Source of the DNA: JAZLEZ01 sp045615505
GTDB lineage: Bacteria > Spirochaetota > Spirochaetia > Sphaerochaetales > Sphaerochaetaceae
Direction: 5' to 3'
Length of the DNA stretch: 43,901 nt
NCBI GenBank assembly: GCA_045615505.1
Contig: JAZLEZ010000030.1
Location: forward strand, 1-43,901
The notes under the pieces are model-generated. The model had not been told where the DNA came from, did not search any database, and saw nothing but the letters and a program-made list of their open reading frames with translations. Below, piece after piece: positions 25,113 to 33,357 of the stretch. Position 1 is the first letter of the stretch; each line of letters opens with the position of its first letter. The position numbers and the translations under genes are program-made.

Positions 25113-27730
25113 TATTTATCGGTCTCCCATTTCAATGTCTTGCCGTTATCTGTCTGTACAATCCAAGACTTGTATTCAACAGGAAACTTTTTCTGGTTTC
25201 TTATGTTGTTTTCATTCGGATTTGCGTACCTGAATATGCGTACTCCGTTTTCTTTTTCCTGTATCAATTTACTGTTGGTGAGAGGATTTACCTCTGACAG
25301 ATTCAAGCCTTTCTTTGCTTCAAAAAGAGTATCGGCATTGGTCATAAATTCAGAACTGACTTCTATTTCATCATTGGAATTGAAATCCTTAACCATAAAA
25401 ACAGGTCTGAAAATATCCATCTTTGAGTCTGAGTCCTTTCTTCCGACATCTTTTCCATGATCTGCAACTATGACTATTCTGGTGTTGTCGTAAACATCAT
25501 TTTGCCGCAGATAATCCAACCACTTGCCGATTTGTTTCAAGGCTGCTGCATTTATACGATAACTTATCAGATAAGAGTTGCCCTGAAGATTATCTGAGCA
25601 GGTTTCCAGTTCGCTATCAAGCAATACATAGGCATCATGTGTTACTTCACTACCGATGAAAGTAAATGTATTGTCATTTGAACTCAAATCCGTCATCTGC
25701 GGCAGATAGTAGAGATTGGAAAGTTGTTTCAACATAGTTTCTCCAAGTTGACTGAACTTTCTTCTTGCTCCGTTGTAAAAATATTTCCTTGCAACCGGTG
25801 GCAAACATTGCAAGGTCACGAAATCCAAAAGTCCATCACTGCACTGTTTATCAAGCTCGGAATCATCTGATATTGATTTCTGTGCAATGTAGTTCTGATA
25901 GTATTTCCCGCCTATCTCTGAATATTTTATTTGCGGATACTGACTGTAAAAATCCGAATCTCCGAATGTTCTGTAGTTCGGCAGTGAAACATCGGTAACT
26001 CTTACATCAAAACCTGCATCGGCAAATAACAGCGGCATGACACAAAGTGCCTCATTATGCTTATCAATCAGTAATTCAGTTTCTCTTGCGTTTATTTTTG
26101 CAGGAGTATATTCATATCCGCCCATCATTGCTGGAGTTCCGAACACAGTGAAGTTTGCAAGACTTACCGTATTAGGATAATAGACAAAACCATTGAACTG
26201 TTTTTTTATTTCCGGATACTCTTTGAATATTTCCGGTACCAACGGACTTGTTGCGGCATCAAGGAAAAAAACAACAACATTTTTATTCTCTTTGGAAAGA
26301 TTGTATTCCTTATCGATATTTGCAGCGGCCTTGTTGCTGTCTTCTGAAATCAGCTTGAATTCATTCCTGATGGTTTTAACTTTTGCTGTTCCGATTCCTG
26401 TTTCTGCAAGACAAATTGCAATTAGTATGAAAATGATATTTTTATAGAATTTGGTTTTATGCAGAAAAAACATTGAACAGATTACAGACAATCCCAGAAT
26501 AAGCGGGATGATTATTTCCTTTTTTGTCAGATGAAAAAATGATGCATCTTCAAGAGTAAACAGAATATTCGGAAATCCGTAATCCGACTTGAAAACATAA
26601 ACATTCAAAAGAACAAGGATAAACAGAATAGGCATAAAGATACATTCATACTTTTTTACAGTTTCTCCGAATAGTCTGAAAACAATTACAGGCCAAACAA
26701 CAAAAAAACCGGAAAAAACAAAAAATGTCTTATGTATGTATGCCATCGGAGAAGCTGTTTTTCCCAAAAATGAGAATTCTGAAGGACTTGATGCAATGAT
26801 AACGGACGGAATCATAAAACCGCACAGAATTGCTAAGCCGATTCCGCTGAAAACAAGAATTATTCTGTCTGTCTTCCCGCTGTATTCAAAATCTATCTTG
26901 AGGGCATTTTTTCTTTTCAGTACAAACAGTCCCGTTAAAAACGCAACCGCAATCACTGATAAAATATAATATGCTTTAATATGATGCTTTTGTTTGAAGA
27001 CATAAAAACATCCTATCCAAACAAGTACTGCAACAAACTGTAAAATATACTTTTTGATGTATTTTGTTCCGGCAACAAGTGTTTTTCCCAAATTAAACAG
27101 GTTGTTGAGAATCCAATATATTACCAATCCGCTTGGAGATTTATACAAAAGAACAAAAAAAACAAGTCCTATAACATACAACTGAACTTTTTCCTGAAGA
27201 GAATAATCTCTCGAATAGATGCTTACCGAGAGAAAATTTATCAAGGTCATTATCACAGGTAAAATGTTTATTGAATATGAGTTGATTTTCAGAAGATTAT
27301 CCGCAAGTGCAAAATCTTTGATAATCCAGAATCCTGTGTTTTTCAACAACTCACAATTACTCAGAAAATGATAGGCTGCAATGAAAAAAGGTAATTCTAT
27401 AAGAATAGGCAGAGAACTCTTCAATGCGTACAGGGGATTATAGTTGTTAAGACGAAAAAAAGCAGACATCATCATGTACTTTTCGTTACCGACGAATGTC
27501 TGCTTAATTGATTTTAATCGTTTTTGAAAAGATTCTCTGTTTTTTCTTTCTTTCTTCTGCAGAGAATCCGCAACGCTGTACAACGGCAATGCAAGAAAGT
27601 TTACAACCAGACTTACCCCGCAAATTGCCGTAATGACTGCTGTTTTATTCTTCTTTAAATACCAGAACAGAAAATTGAAAATCCATTCAATCAGTATTTT
27701 TATAGGAGATATAAACAGCTCATACAGCAT
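25112..27730 (-). CDS. YidC/Oxa1-like domain fused to alkaline-phosphatase-superfamily (sulfatase-like) ectodomain
   Basis: An 872-residue membrane protein. Residues 1-225 match the YidC fold: VVNFLALPLYSVAD, NNYNPLYALKSSLPILIELP, FFIAAYHFL and SPSGLVIYWILNNL. The groove Arg of true insertases (just before the PL motif) is Asn44 here. About seven membrane helices follow (230-450). From 480 to 872 is a periplasmic alkaline-phosphatase-type domain: VVVFFLDAATS with Asp491, FGTPAMMGG with candidate nucleophile Thr532, THDAY with His698 and VIVADHGKDVG with Asp757-His758. Such ectodomains hydrolyse or transfer phospho-groups (phosphoglycerol, phosphoethanolamine) or sulfate. It lies between the lipoprotein and the CDP-glycerol-type transferase in one operon. 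Confidence 0.78.
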   Translation of the reverse strand: MLYELFISPIKILIEWIFNFLFWYLKKNKTAVITAICGVSLVVNFLALPLYSVADSLQKKERKNRESFQKRLKSIKQTFVGNEKYMMMSAFFRLNNYNPLYALKSSLPILIELPFFIAAYHFLSNCELLKNTGFWIIKDFALADNLLKINSYSINILPVIMTLINFLSVSIYSRDYSLQEKVQLYVIGLVFFVLLYKSPSGLVIYWILNNLFNLGKTLVAGTKYIKKYILQFVAVLVWIGCFYVFKQKHHIKAYYILSVIAVAFLTGLFVLKRKNALKIDFEYSGKTDRIILVFSGIGLAILCGFMIPSVIIASSPSEFSFLGKTASPMAYIHKTFFVFSGFFVVWPVIVFRLFGETVKKYECIFMPILFILVLLNVYVFKSDYGFPNILFTLEDASFFHLTKKEIIIPLILGLSVICSMFFLHKTKFYKNIIFILIAICLAETGIGTAKVKTIRNEFKLISEDSNKAAANIDKEYNLSKENKNVVVFFLDAATSPLVPEIFKEYPEIKKQFNGFVYYPNTVSLANFTVFGTPAMMGGYEYTPAKINARETELLIDKHNEALCVMPLLFADAGFDVRVTDVSLPNYRTFGDSDFYSQYPQIKYSEIGGKYYQNYIAQKSISDDSELDKQCSDGLLDFVTLQCLPPVARKYFYNGARRKFSQLGETMLKQLSNLYYLPQMTDLSSNDNTFTFIGSEVTHDAYVLLDSELETCSDNLQGNSYLISYRINAAALKQIGKWLDYLRQNDVYDNTRIVIVADHGKDVGRKDSDSKMDIFRPVFMVKDFNSNDEIEVSSEFMTNADTLFEAKKGLNLSEVNPLTNSKLIQEKENGVRIFRYANPNENNIRNQKKFPVEYKSWIVQTDNGKTLKWETDK

Positions 27731-27748
27731 CAGATACCTTTATTCCTA

Positions 27749-28603
27749 TTAACCATTTGCACTGGTAGTTGTTGTTATATTTCCACTATAAGAACCTTTA
27801 ATATCCAGAGTACTTTTCAAAGTATTAATCTTTTCGTAATTTCCTATGAGAATCAAATCTCTGAGTGCTCCAAAAAATTGCATTTTCGAATTTTCATTTA
27901 AGTTATCTACATTGATTTTGACATCCTTCGTACTATCATTAGTGTAAATAATGAAATCTTCGGCTGCCTCAAATTTCAGTGTTATTATGCCATTTTGTTC
28001 ATAATCATCGGGAGCAAGCAAATAATAAGTTCCTTTTGCATTTTTCTTGAGTATGAAAGATGAAGAATAATTTTCCAGAATTTTTTTCTTCGTTTCCTCA
28101 TTCATACCCTCGAAGGCTGAACAAATCAGTTTCCCGTTTTCATAAGAAAACTCATAGTTGAATATGTTTTTGTCCACAATACTTTCAACTTTGCAGTCGT
28201 TTAAGTCTATTTTATTTGAGTCATATTTCTTAAGGGTTAATTTTTTGACCTTGCCCAAAACTTTAACCGATGCGTTAGGTGCTGTGATATCAATATCCGT
28301 TCCGTTTGTTACCAGAATGTAGTTTCCATTGTCGTCAGTTTCAAATTCTATTTTGCCGTCAGTATCTGTAACAAAAGATATTTTGTAGTATGTCTTGCCT
28401 CCATCATCTGATTTGAGCACACATGGAGATTCTTCATTGATATTGAATTTCTGCCCGCAATGGGAACACTTCAATGCAGAACCTGCCAACTTGTAGGTAT
28501 GATTCAAGCATTCATCTTCCGAATAGCAAGATACGGCTGATATCAGTATTGCAAGAATAAGAGTTACAACCGAAATCATTGAATATTTTGAATATTTTTT
28601 CAT
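27749..28603 (-). CDS. Putative lipoprotein with zinc-knuckle-like motif
   Basis: A 284-residue exported protein I cannot assign to a family. The start at 28603 is set by GGAGG at 28608-28612 on the minus strand; the frame open to 28708 adds an unlikely 35 residues. MKKYSKYSMISVVTLILAIL and ISAVSC form a signal peptide with a loose lipobox, giving a lipidated Cys26. Cys32-X2-His35 and Cys46-X2-Cys49 (ECLNH, CSHCG) look like a small zinc site. The rest is rich in short beta strands and Asn/Asp. It is the first gene of the minus-strand operon, 18 bases before the YidC-like fusion. Confidence 0.68.
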   Translation of the reverse strand: MKKYSKYSMISVVTLILAILISAVSCYSEDECLNHTYKLAGSALKCSHCGQKFNINEESPCVLKSDDGGKTYYKISFVTDTDGKIEFETDDNGNYILVTNGTDIDITAPNASVKVLGKVKKLTLKKYDSNKIDLNDCKVESIVDKNIFNYEFSYENGKLICSAFEGMNEETKKKILENYSSSFILKKNAKGTYYLLAPDDYEQNGIITLKFEAAEDFIIYTNDSTKDVKINVDNLNENSKMQFFGALRDLILIGNYEKINTLKSTLDIKGSYSGNITTTTSANG

Positions 28604-28648
28604 ATTTCCTCCAAATCCAACACTTATGCAAATTTTTTTCATCATTTT

Positions 28649-28681
28649 AACACACTTTTCGGGAAATGTGTAAAGAGTGTT
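28649..28681. promoter_or_regulatory. Inverted repeat in the divergent intergenic region
   Basis: AACACACTTT (28649-28658) and AAAGAGTGTT (28672-28681) are 10-base arms with one mismatch around a 13-base spacer. They sit between the divergent starts at 28603 and 28766, where an operator controlling both operons would be expected. Confidence 0.4.
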
Positions 28682-28713
28682 ACAAGCCAAAACAGACAAA
28701 TAAATCATAAGAT

Positions 28714-28742
28714 TTGCAAATCCGGAGATAGTGTAGTAAAGT
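28714..28742 (+). promoter_or_regulatory. Candidate promoter of the polymerase-transferase fusion
   Basis: TTGCAA (28714-28719) and TAAAGT (28737-28742), 17 bases apart, each match four of six consensus positions and lie 23 bases before ATG 28766. The match is modest and rests on position as much as on sequence. Confidence 0.3.
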
Positions 28743-28765
28743 GTGGTTAAAAAATCGGCAGAAAA

Positions 28766-31189
28766 ATGACAGAAACTTCTTTGTTTTCATTCGTTGTATT
28801 AAGTGTCTTTCCTGTGTTTATCCGGACAGGTTTTTATCGTTTGATAGAGAAGGATAAATTCTGGTTTTTTGCCGTTGCCTGTCTGCTGTATTTTCTGACA
28901 AGAATATTCAATTTCAGAAAAACTGTAAAAAAGAAGTTCGGTGCACCGGAAAAACTGATAATCTGTTTCCTGATATGGAACATATTGTCAGCCGTTTTTT
29001 CAGAATACGGTAAAGTAACGGTTTTCGGACAAACCAGACATGAAGGTTTGGTATCCGTTTTTCTTTATGTGACAAGTTTTCTGCTTGTATCACGAAATGG
29101 AAAACTGAATTCCAGGCTTGTATTTGCAATGTGCTGTTCTGCTGTTGTCGTTTCTTCTTTTGCATTGCTTCAGGAATTGAACTCACCGATATTTTACCCT
29201 GAAGGTTATCACTTTGAAAACTTCAGGTCTTTATCAACAATCGGGCATGAAGACTTTTATTCGGGAATAGCGTCAATGTTTGCACCGGTTCTGTTCTTCA
29301 GTTTTGTTTTCGTCAATTTCAAAAAGGCAGATAAACTGAAGAAAGTTCTTCTTTACATTGCAATTGTTCTTCTTGTTTACACTGTCAGCTACTCCGAAGT
29401 ATATACAGGCAAAATCGGTATTATTGTGCCCATTGTATTCGGTTTTCCGTTTATTCTCAAAAATAAGTCATCCGTCTCCGGATATTTACTTGCTTTTTCT
29501 GCAGTTCTGCTGGGCTATGCTTTTTACAGCAGAAATAAACTGACTTCATTGATTTTCTTAGGTTTAATCATTACCTACTTAATCGCAGTTGAATTCCTGC
29601 CTGACGATGCCGATTTCACTCTTTTCAGGAAATTGGCAGTCTTTCTTATTCTGACAGGTGTTTTGGCATTTCTTTTATTTGTTTTCAACTATAAGGGACA
29701 TAGTCAGTTTTTATTTGAGTTTTCCGAATTTATGCATGGAAGGCTCTCGGACGAAGCAGGGCATGGCAGAGGACATATCTGGAAAACATCAGTTGAAATA
29801 ATAAAAAATCATGGACTTTTCGGTTCAGGACCCGGTACTTTTCTCGGAGAATTCACGCACTACAGTACTTACAGATCAAGATATTTTTTTGATATGGCTC
29901 ATAATGATTTTCTGCAGATTGCCGTATGTACAGGGCTTGTAGGACTTTTATTGTATCTGTCATTCGTAATTTCACTGTTCGTGAAGTATTTTAAGAATAT
30001 CGAAAACACAAATGCTTTAATCCTCATTTCCGGAATAATCGGATATCTGATATACTCATTCTTTGTTTTTTCCATTGCCGTTGTAAGCCCGTTGTTCTGG
30101 GTTCTGGCCGGTTTGTTTGTATCGGAAACAGGGAATAATCAGGCATTGAAAAGAAGAACAAAATCTTTGGTTATCATAACTACGCCAAATGATGCCGAAA
30201 GTCTTGTAAATGACATTGAAAATGATATGAATTACGGTTTTCTTATTAATGGTCTTATTCTTGTTGACGATGAAAAGACAAAGGAAATTGCAGGTATTCC
30301 GGTTGTATCAGGGTTTCAAAATGCAGCTGATTATATTTGTCACGAATGGGTTGATGATGTTCTGATATGGTGTAATTCCTTAAGTGATGGCTTAATGATT
30401 CTTCAACAGAACTGTGCACAAATGGGAATTGCAGTTCATACAAACACCGAGCCTACGTTTTATTCAACCGGTAAAAGAAACAAACAATATTCAGAGGAAA
30501 TCGGAGGTCGCAGGTTTTTTACAACCTTGTTCAATTACAGATTTCTTTATCAGATTGCAATCAAAAGACTGATGGATATTATCGGCTCCCTGATAGGTAT
30601 TATCTTCACAATTCCGATTCTTCTGATTGTAGGTCCTGTAATTTTCATCAAATCTCCGGGACCCATAATTTTCAGACAAAGAAGGGCGGGAAAAAACGGC
30701 AAGATTTTTACGATGTACAAGATAAGAAGTATGTATCTTGATGCTGAAAGTCATAAAACAGAACTTTCTTCTGAAAACATTATGAAAGATGATATGACTT
30801 TCAAGATGGATTTTGATCCCAGAATTATCGGAAACAGAATACTTTCGGATGGTAAAAGAAAAACAGGTTTCGGAACTTTTTTAAGAAAAACAAGCTTAGA
30901 CGAGTTCCCTCAGTTTTTCAATGTTCTGAAAGGAGATATGAGTTTGGTGGGACCAAGACCCCCTCTTACGGATGAATTGAAAAAATACAGTTGTCATCAT
31001 AAATTAAGACTTTCTGCAAAACCGGGAATTACTGGAATCTGGCAGGTAAGCGGAAGAAATAATGTCAGGAATTTTGAAGAGATTCTAAAGCTGGATACTG
31101 AGTATATTCAGAACTTCAGTATTATTTTTGATCTGAAGATTCTTGCTAAAACACTTGTTGCAGTTTTCAGATTTAAAGAGACTTTCTGA
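28766..31189 (+). CDS. O-antigen polymerase/ligase-phosphoglycosyl transferase fusion
   Basis: An 807-residue fusion. Residues 1 to about 450 are a multi-spanning Wzy/WaaL-like domain; GHGRGHIWKTSVEIIKNHG and GLFGSGPGTF, then AHNDFLQIAVCTGLVGLLLY, are the large loop and following helix. Residues about 465-590 form a nucleotide-binding-like domain (SLVIITTPNDAESL, GFLINGLILVDDE) as in polyprenyl WbaP-type transferases. Residues about 595-807 are the sugar-phosphate transferase: SPGPIIFRQRRAGKNG, FTMYKIRSM, the catalytic pair Asp712-Glu713 in TSLDEFPQF, MSLVGPRPP and KPGITGIWQVSGRN. WbaP usually has only four helices in front of the NAD-like domain; here a polymerase replaces them. ATG 28766 has a poor ribosome site. 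Confidence 0.85.
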   Translation: MTETSLFSFVVLSVFPVFIRTGFYRLIEKDKFWFFAVACLLYFLTRIFNFRKTVKKKFGAPEKLIICFLIWNILSAVFSEYGKVTVFGQTRHEGLVSVFLYVTSFLLVSRNGKLNSRLVFAMCCSAVVVSSFALLQELNSPIFYPEGYHFENFRSLSTIGHEDFYSGIASMFAPVLFFSFVFVNFKKADKLKKVLLYIAIVLLVYTVSYSEVYTGKIGIIVPIVFGFPFILKNKSSVSGYLLAFSAVLLGYAFYSRNKLTSLIFLGLIITYLIAVEFLPDDADFTLFRKLAVFLILTGVLAFLLFVFNYKGHSQFLFEFSEFMHGRLSDEAGHGRGHIWKTSVEIIKNHGLFGSGPGTFLGEFTHYSTYRSRYFFDMAHNDFLQIAVCTGLVGLLLYLSFVISLFVKYFKNIENTNALILISGIIGYLIYSFFVFSIAVVSPLFWVLAGLFVSETGNNQALKRRTKSLVIITTPNDAESLVNDIENDMNYGFLINGLILVDDEKTKEIAGIPVVSGFQNAADYICHEWVDDVLIWCNSLSDGLMILQQNCAQMGIAVHTNTEPTFYSTGKRNKQYSEEIGGRRFFTTLFNYRFLYQIAIKRLMDIIGSLIGIIFTIPILLIVGPVIFIKSPGPIIFRQRRAGKNGKIFTMYKIRSMYLDAESHKTELSSENIMKDDMTFKMDFDPRIIGNRILSDGKRKTGFGTFLRKTSLDEFPQFFNVLKGDMSLVGPRPPLTDELKKYSCHHKLRLSAKPGITGIWQVSGRNNVRNFEEILKLDTEYIQNFSIIFDLKILAKTLVAVFRFKETF

Positions 31190-31415
31190 GAGCAAATTGC
31201 AAAACTCCTTTTTAATTCTCAGGCGTTCTTTGAACCCGCTGAACGATAGTGTGAGAAACTTTAAAATACGACAGTACCTCTTCACACTACATTTATCGAA
31301 TCCAAATTTACACCTGATTTAAAGTTTGTTTTGCAAGTTGCTTCTGAATTTTTCTGTAGCTTGAAGAATCCGGTTGTTTTTGTATATCATCTATCAAAAA
31401 AGACGGAGGCGGAAA
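31190..31415. other. Spacer between the fusion gene and manC, with an inverted repeat
   Basis: About 225 bases with no convincing gene. TAGTGTGA (31247-31254) and TCACACTA (31282-31289) are a perfect 8-bp inverted repeat 27 bases apart. A short open stretch before manC has no recognisable family. A promoter for the nucleotide-sugar genes may lie here, but I see no good -35/-10 pair. Confidence 0.35.
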
Positions 31416-32408
31416 ATGAAATCAGTTATACTGGCCGGTGGAAACGGAAGAAGATTATGGCCTCTGTCTGTGGATTTGAATCCCAAACAGTTTTTTCAAT
31501 TTTCTTCAGATTTCAGTTTTTATCAGCAGACTTTCCGAAGACTGATTCGTATTTGCAATCCTACCGATATTCTGACTGTTACCAGTGTCAGTCTGGAAGA
31601 TAAAACCAAACAACAGCTTAATGATATTTCCGTAAATGACGGGATTGTGTTGTGCGAATCGTTGCAGAGAAACACATCTGCTGCAGTTGCAGGTGCCGTT
31701 GAATATTTCAGTCAGAATTCAAAGGAAGATGATATTGTTTTAATAGTTCCTTCAGATCACTTGATAAACAATGTTGATGCATTTATCAACACAGTTAAAA
31801 AAGGTGAAGAGCTTGCAAATCTAGGTAGTATAGTGATATTCGGAATCAAGCCTTCATATCTGGAGACCGGTTATGGATACTTAAAGGCAAATAAGCCGGT
31901 TCTTCATGGTTTGAAAGTTGAGAAATTTGTAGAAAAGCCGGATCTTTATACTGCCGGTAAATATGTGAACTCAGGTGATTATTTCTGGAACAGCGGAATT
32001 ATTATGGGAAAAATATCCGTTCTTTCAGAAGAAATAAAGAAGTATTTGCCGGATGTTTACGATTCAGTTCACAGACTGGATTTGATAAATTCAGTCTATA
32101 TTCCTGCCGAGTCTTATGGAAACCTTCAGTCTGTATCTATTGACTGCGGAATTTTGGAAAAATCGGAAATAGTTTCTATGGTGGAACTTGAATCCGATTG
32201 GACAGATGTAGGTTCATGGCAAGGTTTTTATAATTCACAGGAAAAAGATTCCAACGGAAATGTAATTATCGGAGATGTCACAACCTGTAATGTCAGAAAT
32301 TCTCTGATAATATCCCGTAATGAGAATGTCGTTATTTCCGATTTGGATGGAATTGTTCTTGTCAGGACTGATGAAGTTGTTTTTTTGAGCAAAATGGATT
32401 GCCGGTAA
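31416..32408 (+). CDS. manC: Mannose-1-phosphate guanylyltransferase, short form
   Basis: A 330-residue enzyme that makes GDP-mannose from mannose-1-phosphate and GTP. It shows LAGGNGRRLWPLS, ESLQRNTSAA, VPSDHLI, ETGYGYLKA, VEKFVEKPD, YFWNSGIIMG and WTDVGSW. GGAGG at 31405-31409, 6 bases before ATG 31416, sets the start; a longer frame from 31374 lacks support. It has no C-terminal cupin isomerase domain, so mannose-6-phosphate must come from elsewhere. It ends at VVFLSKMDCR, somewhat short of the usual end of the family. It supplies the AlgD-like dehydrogenase at 10547. Confidence 0.86.
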   Translation: MKSVILAGGNGRRLWPLSVDLNPKQFFQFSSDFSFYQQTFRRLIRICNPTDILTVTSVSLEDKTKQQLNDISVNDGIVLCESLQRNTSAAVAGAVEYFSQNSKEDDIVLIVPSDHLINNVDAFINTVKKGEELANLGSIVIFGIKPSYLETGYGYLKANKPVLHGLKVEKFVEKPDLYTAGKYVNSGDYFWNSGIIMGKISVLSEEIKKYLPDVYDSVHRLDLINSVYIPAESYGNLQSVSIDCGILEKSEIVSMVELESDWTDVGSWQGFYNSQEKDSNGNVIIGDVTTCNVRNSLIISRNENVVISDLDGIVLVRTDEVVFLSKMDCR

Positions 32409-32469
32409 AGTTTCAATGAAACAAACTTTTTATGAAAGTTTGATTTTATGAAAGCGGGAGGGTATGGCA

Positions 32470-33357
32470 ATGAAAGGTATAATTCTCGCAGGCGGAGCTG
32501 GAACCCGTCTGTATCCGTTGACGATGGTAACATCAAAACAATTACTTCCGGTATATGATAAACCGATGATTTATTATCCTCTCAGCACTTTGATGCTTGC
32601 GGGTATTAAAGACATTCTGATTATTTCCACACCTGCAGACACGCCACGCTTTGAAGCGCTTCTCGGAAACGGTCGTCAGTTCGGTATTAAACTTCAATAC
32701 AAGATACAGCCGCAACCGGACGGACTTGCTCAGGCCTTCATTCTCGGGGAAGAATTCCTGAACGGAGAAGCCGGGGCAATGGTTCTGGGAGACAATATCT
32801 TTTATGGTAACGGTTTCGGAAAAATTCTGAGGAATGCAGTGGACAATGCTATGAATAATGGTAGGGCAACTGTATTCGGATATTATGTCTCAAATCCTGA
32901 GCGTGTCGGTGTTGTTGAATTTGATGAAACATGGAAGGCAACAGGTATAGAAGAAAAACCTAAGAAGCCTAAATCAAACTATGCTGTTACAGGTCTTTAT
33001 TTCTATCCTGCCGGGGTGTGTGAAAAGGCCAAGGAAGTAAAACCCTCTGCGCGCGGAGAACTTGAAATTACGGCACTGAACGGAATGTACCTTGATGAAG
33101 GATTGCTTGATGTTCAGCTTCTCGGTCGTGGATTTGCGTGGTTGGACACAGGAACAATGGATAGTCTGGTGGAAGCCGCAGAATTTGTTCAGATGATTCA
33201 AAAGCGTCAGAGTGTTGTGATTTCCGCACCTGAAGAAATTGCTTACAAAAACGAATGGATAAGCAAAGAAAAGTTGCTTGAATCGGCATCTTGTTATGGA
33301 AAATCTCCGTACGGCGTACATTTGAAGGCTGTGGCAGAAGGAAAGGTGAGATATTGA
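32470..33357 (+). CDS. rfbA: Glucose-1-phosphate thymidylyltransferase
   Basis: A 295-residue enzyme for the first step of dTDP-rhamnose synthesis (glucose-1-phosphate plus dTTP to dTDP-glucose). MKGIILAGGAGTRLYPLT, SKQLLPVYDKPMIYYPLSTL, QPDGLAQAF, VLGDNIFYG, VEFDE, IEEKPKKPKSNYAVTGLYFY and RGFAWLDTGT are all present. Two ATG codons occur at 32464 and 32470; GGAGG lies 7 bases before the second but only one before the first, so 32470 is chosen. It overlaps rfbC by one base. The order here is rfbA, rfbC, rfbD, rfbB. Confidence 0.95.
   Translation: MKGIILAGGAGTRLYPLTMVTSKQLLPVYDKPMIYYPLSTLMLAGIKDILIISTPADTPRFEALLGNGRQFGIKLQYKIQPQPDGLAQAFILGEEFLNGEAGAMVLGDNIFYGNGFGKILRNAVDNAMNNGRATVFGYYVSNPERVGVVEFDETWKATGIEEKPKKPKSNYAVTGLYFYPAGVCEKAKEVKPSARGELEITALNGMYLDEGLLDVQLLGRGFAWLDTGTMDSLVEAAEFVQMIQKRQSVVISAPEEIAYKNEWISKEKLLESASCYGKSPYGVHLKAVAEGKVRY

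Noticed and set aside
25112..27730. Calling the 872-residue protein the cell's YidC insertase
   Set aside because: The key groove Arg is replaced by Asn, a large enzymatic ectodomain is attached, and the gene is inside a glycan locus rather than beside rnpA and rpmH.
28634..28708. Longer start of the lipoprotein gene at 28708
   Set aside because: The extra 35 residues would place a non-signal segment ahead of a clear signal peptide, whereas 28603 has a GGAGG ribosome site.
31190..31415. The open stretch before manC as a separate small gene
   Set aside because: It has no start codon with a ribosome site and no recognisable family, and it runs into the manC coding region in another frame.
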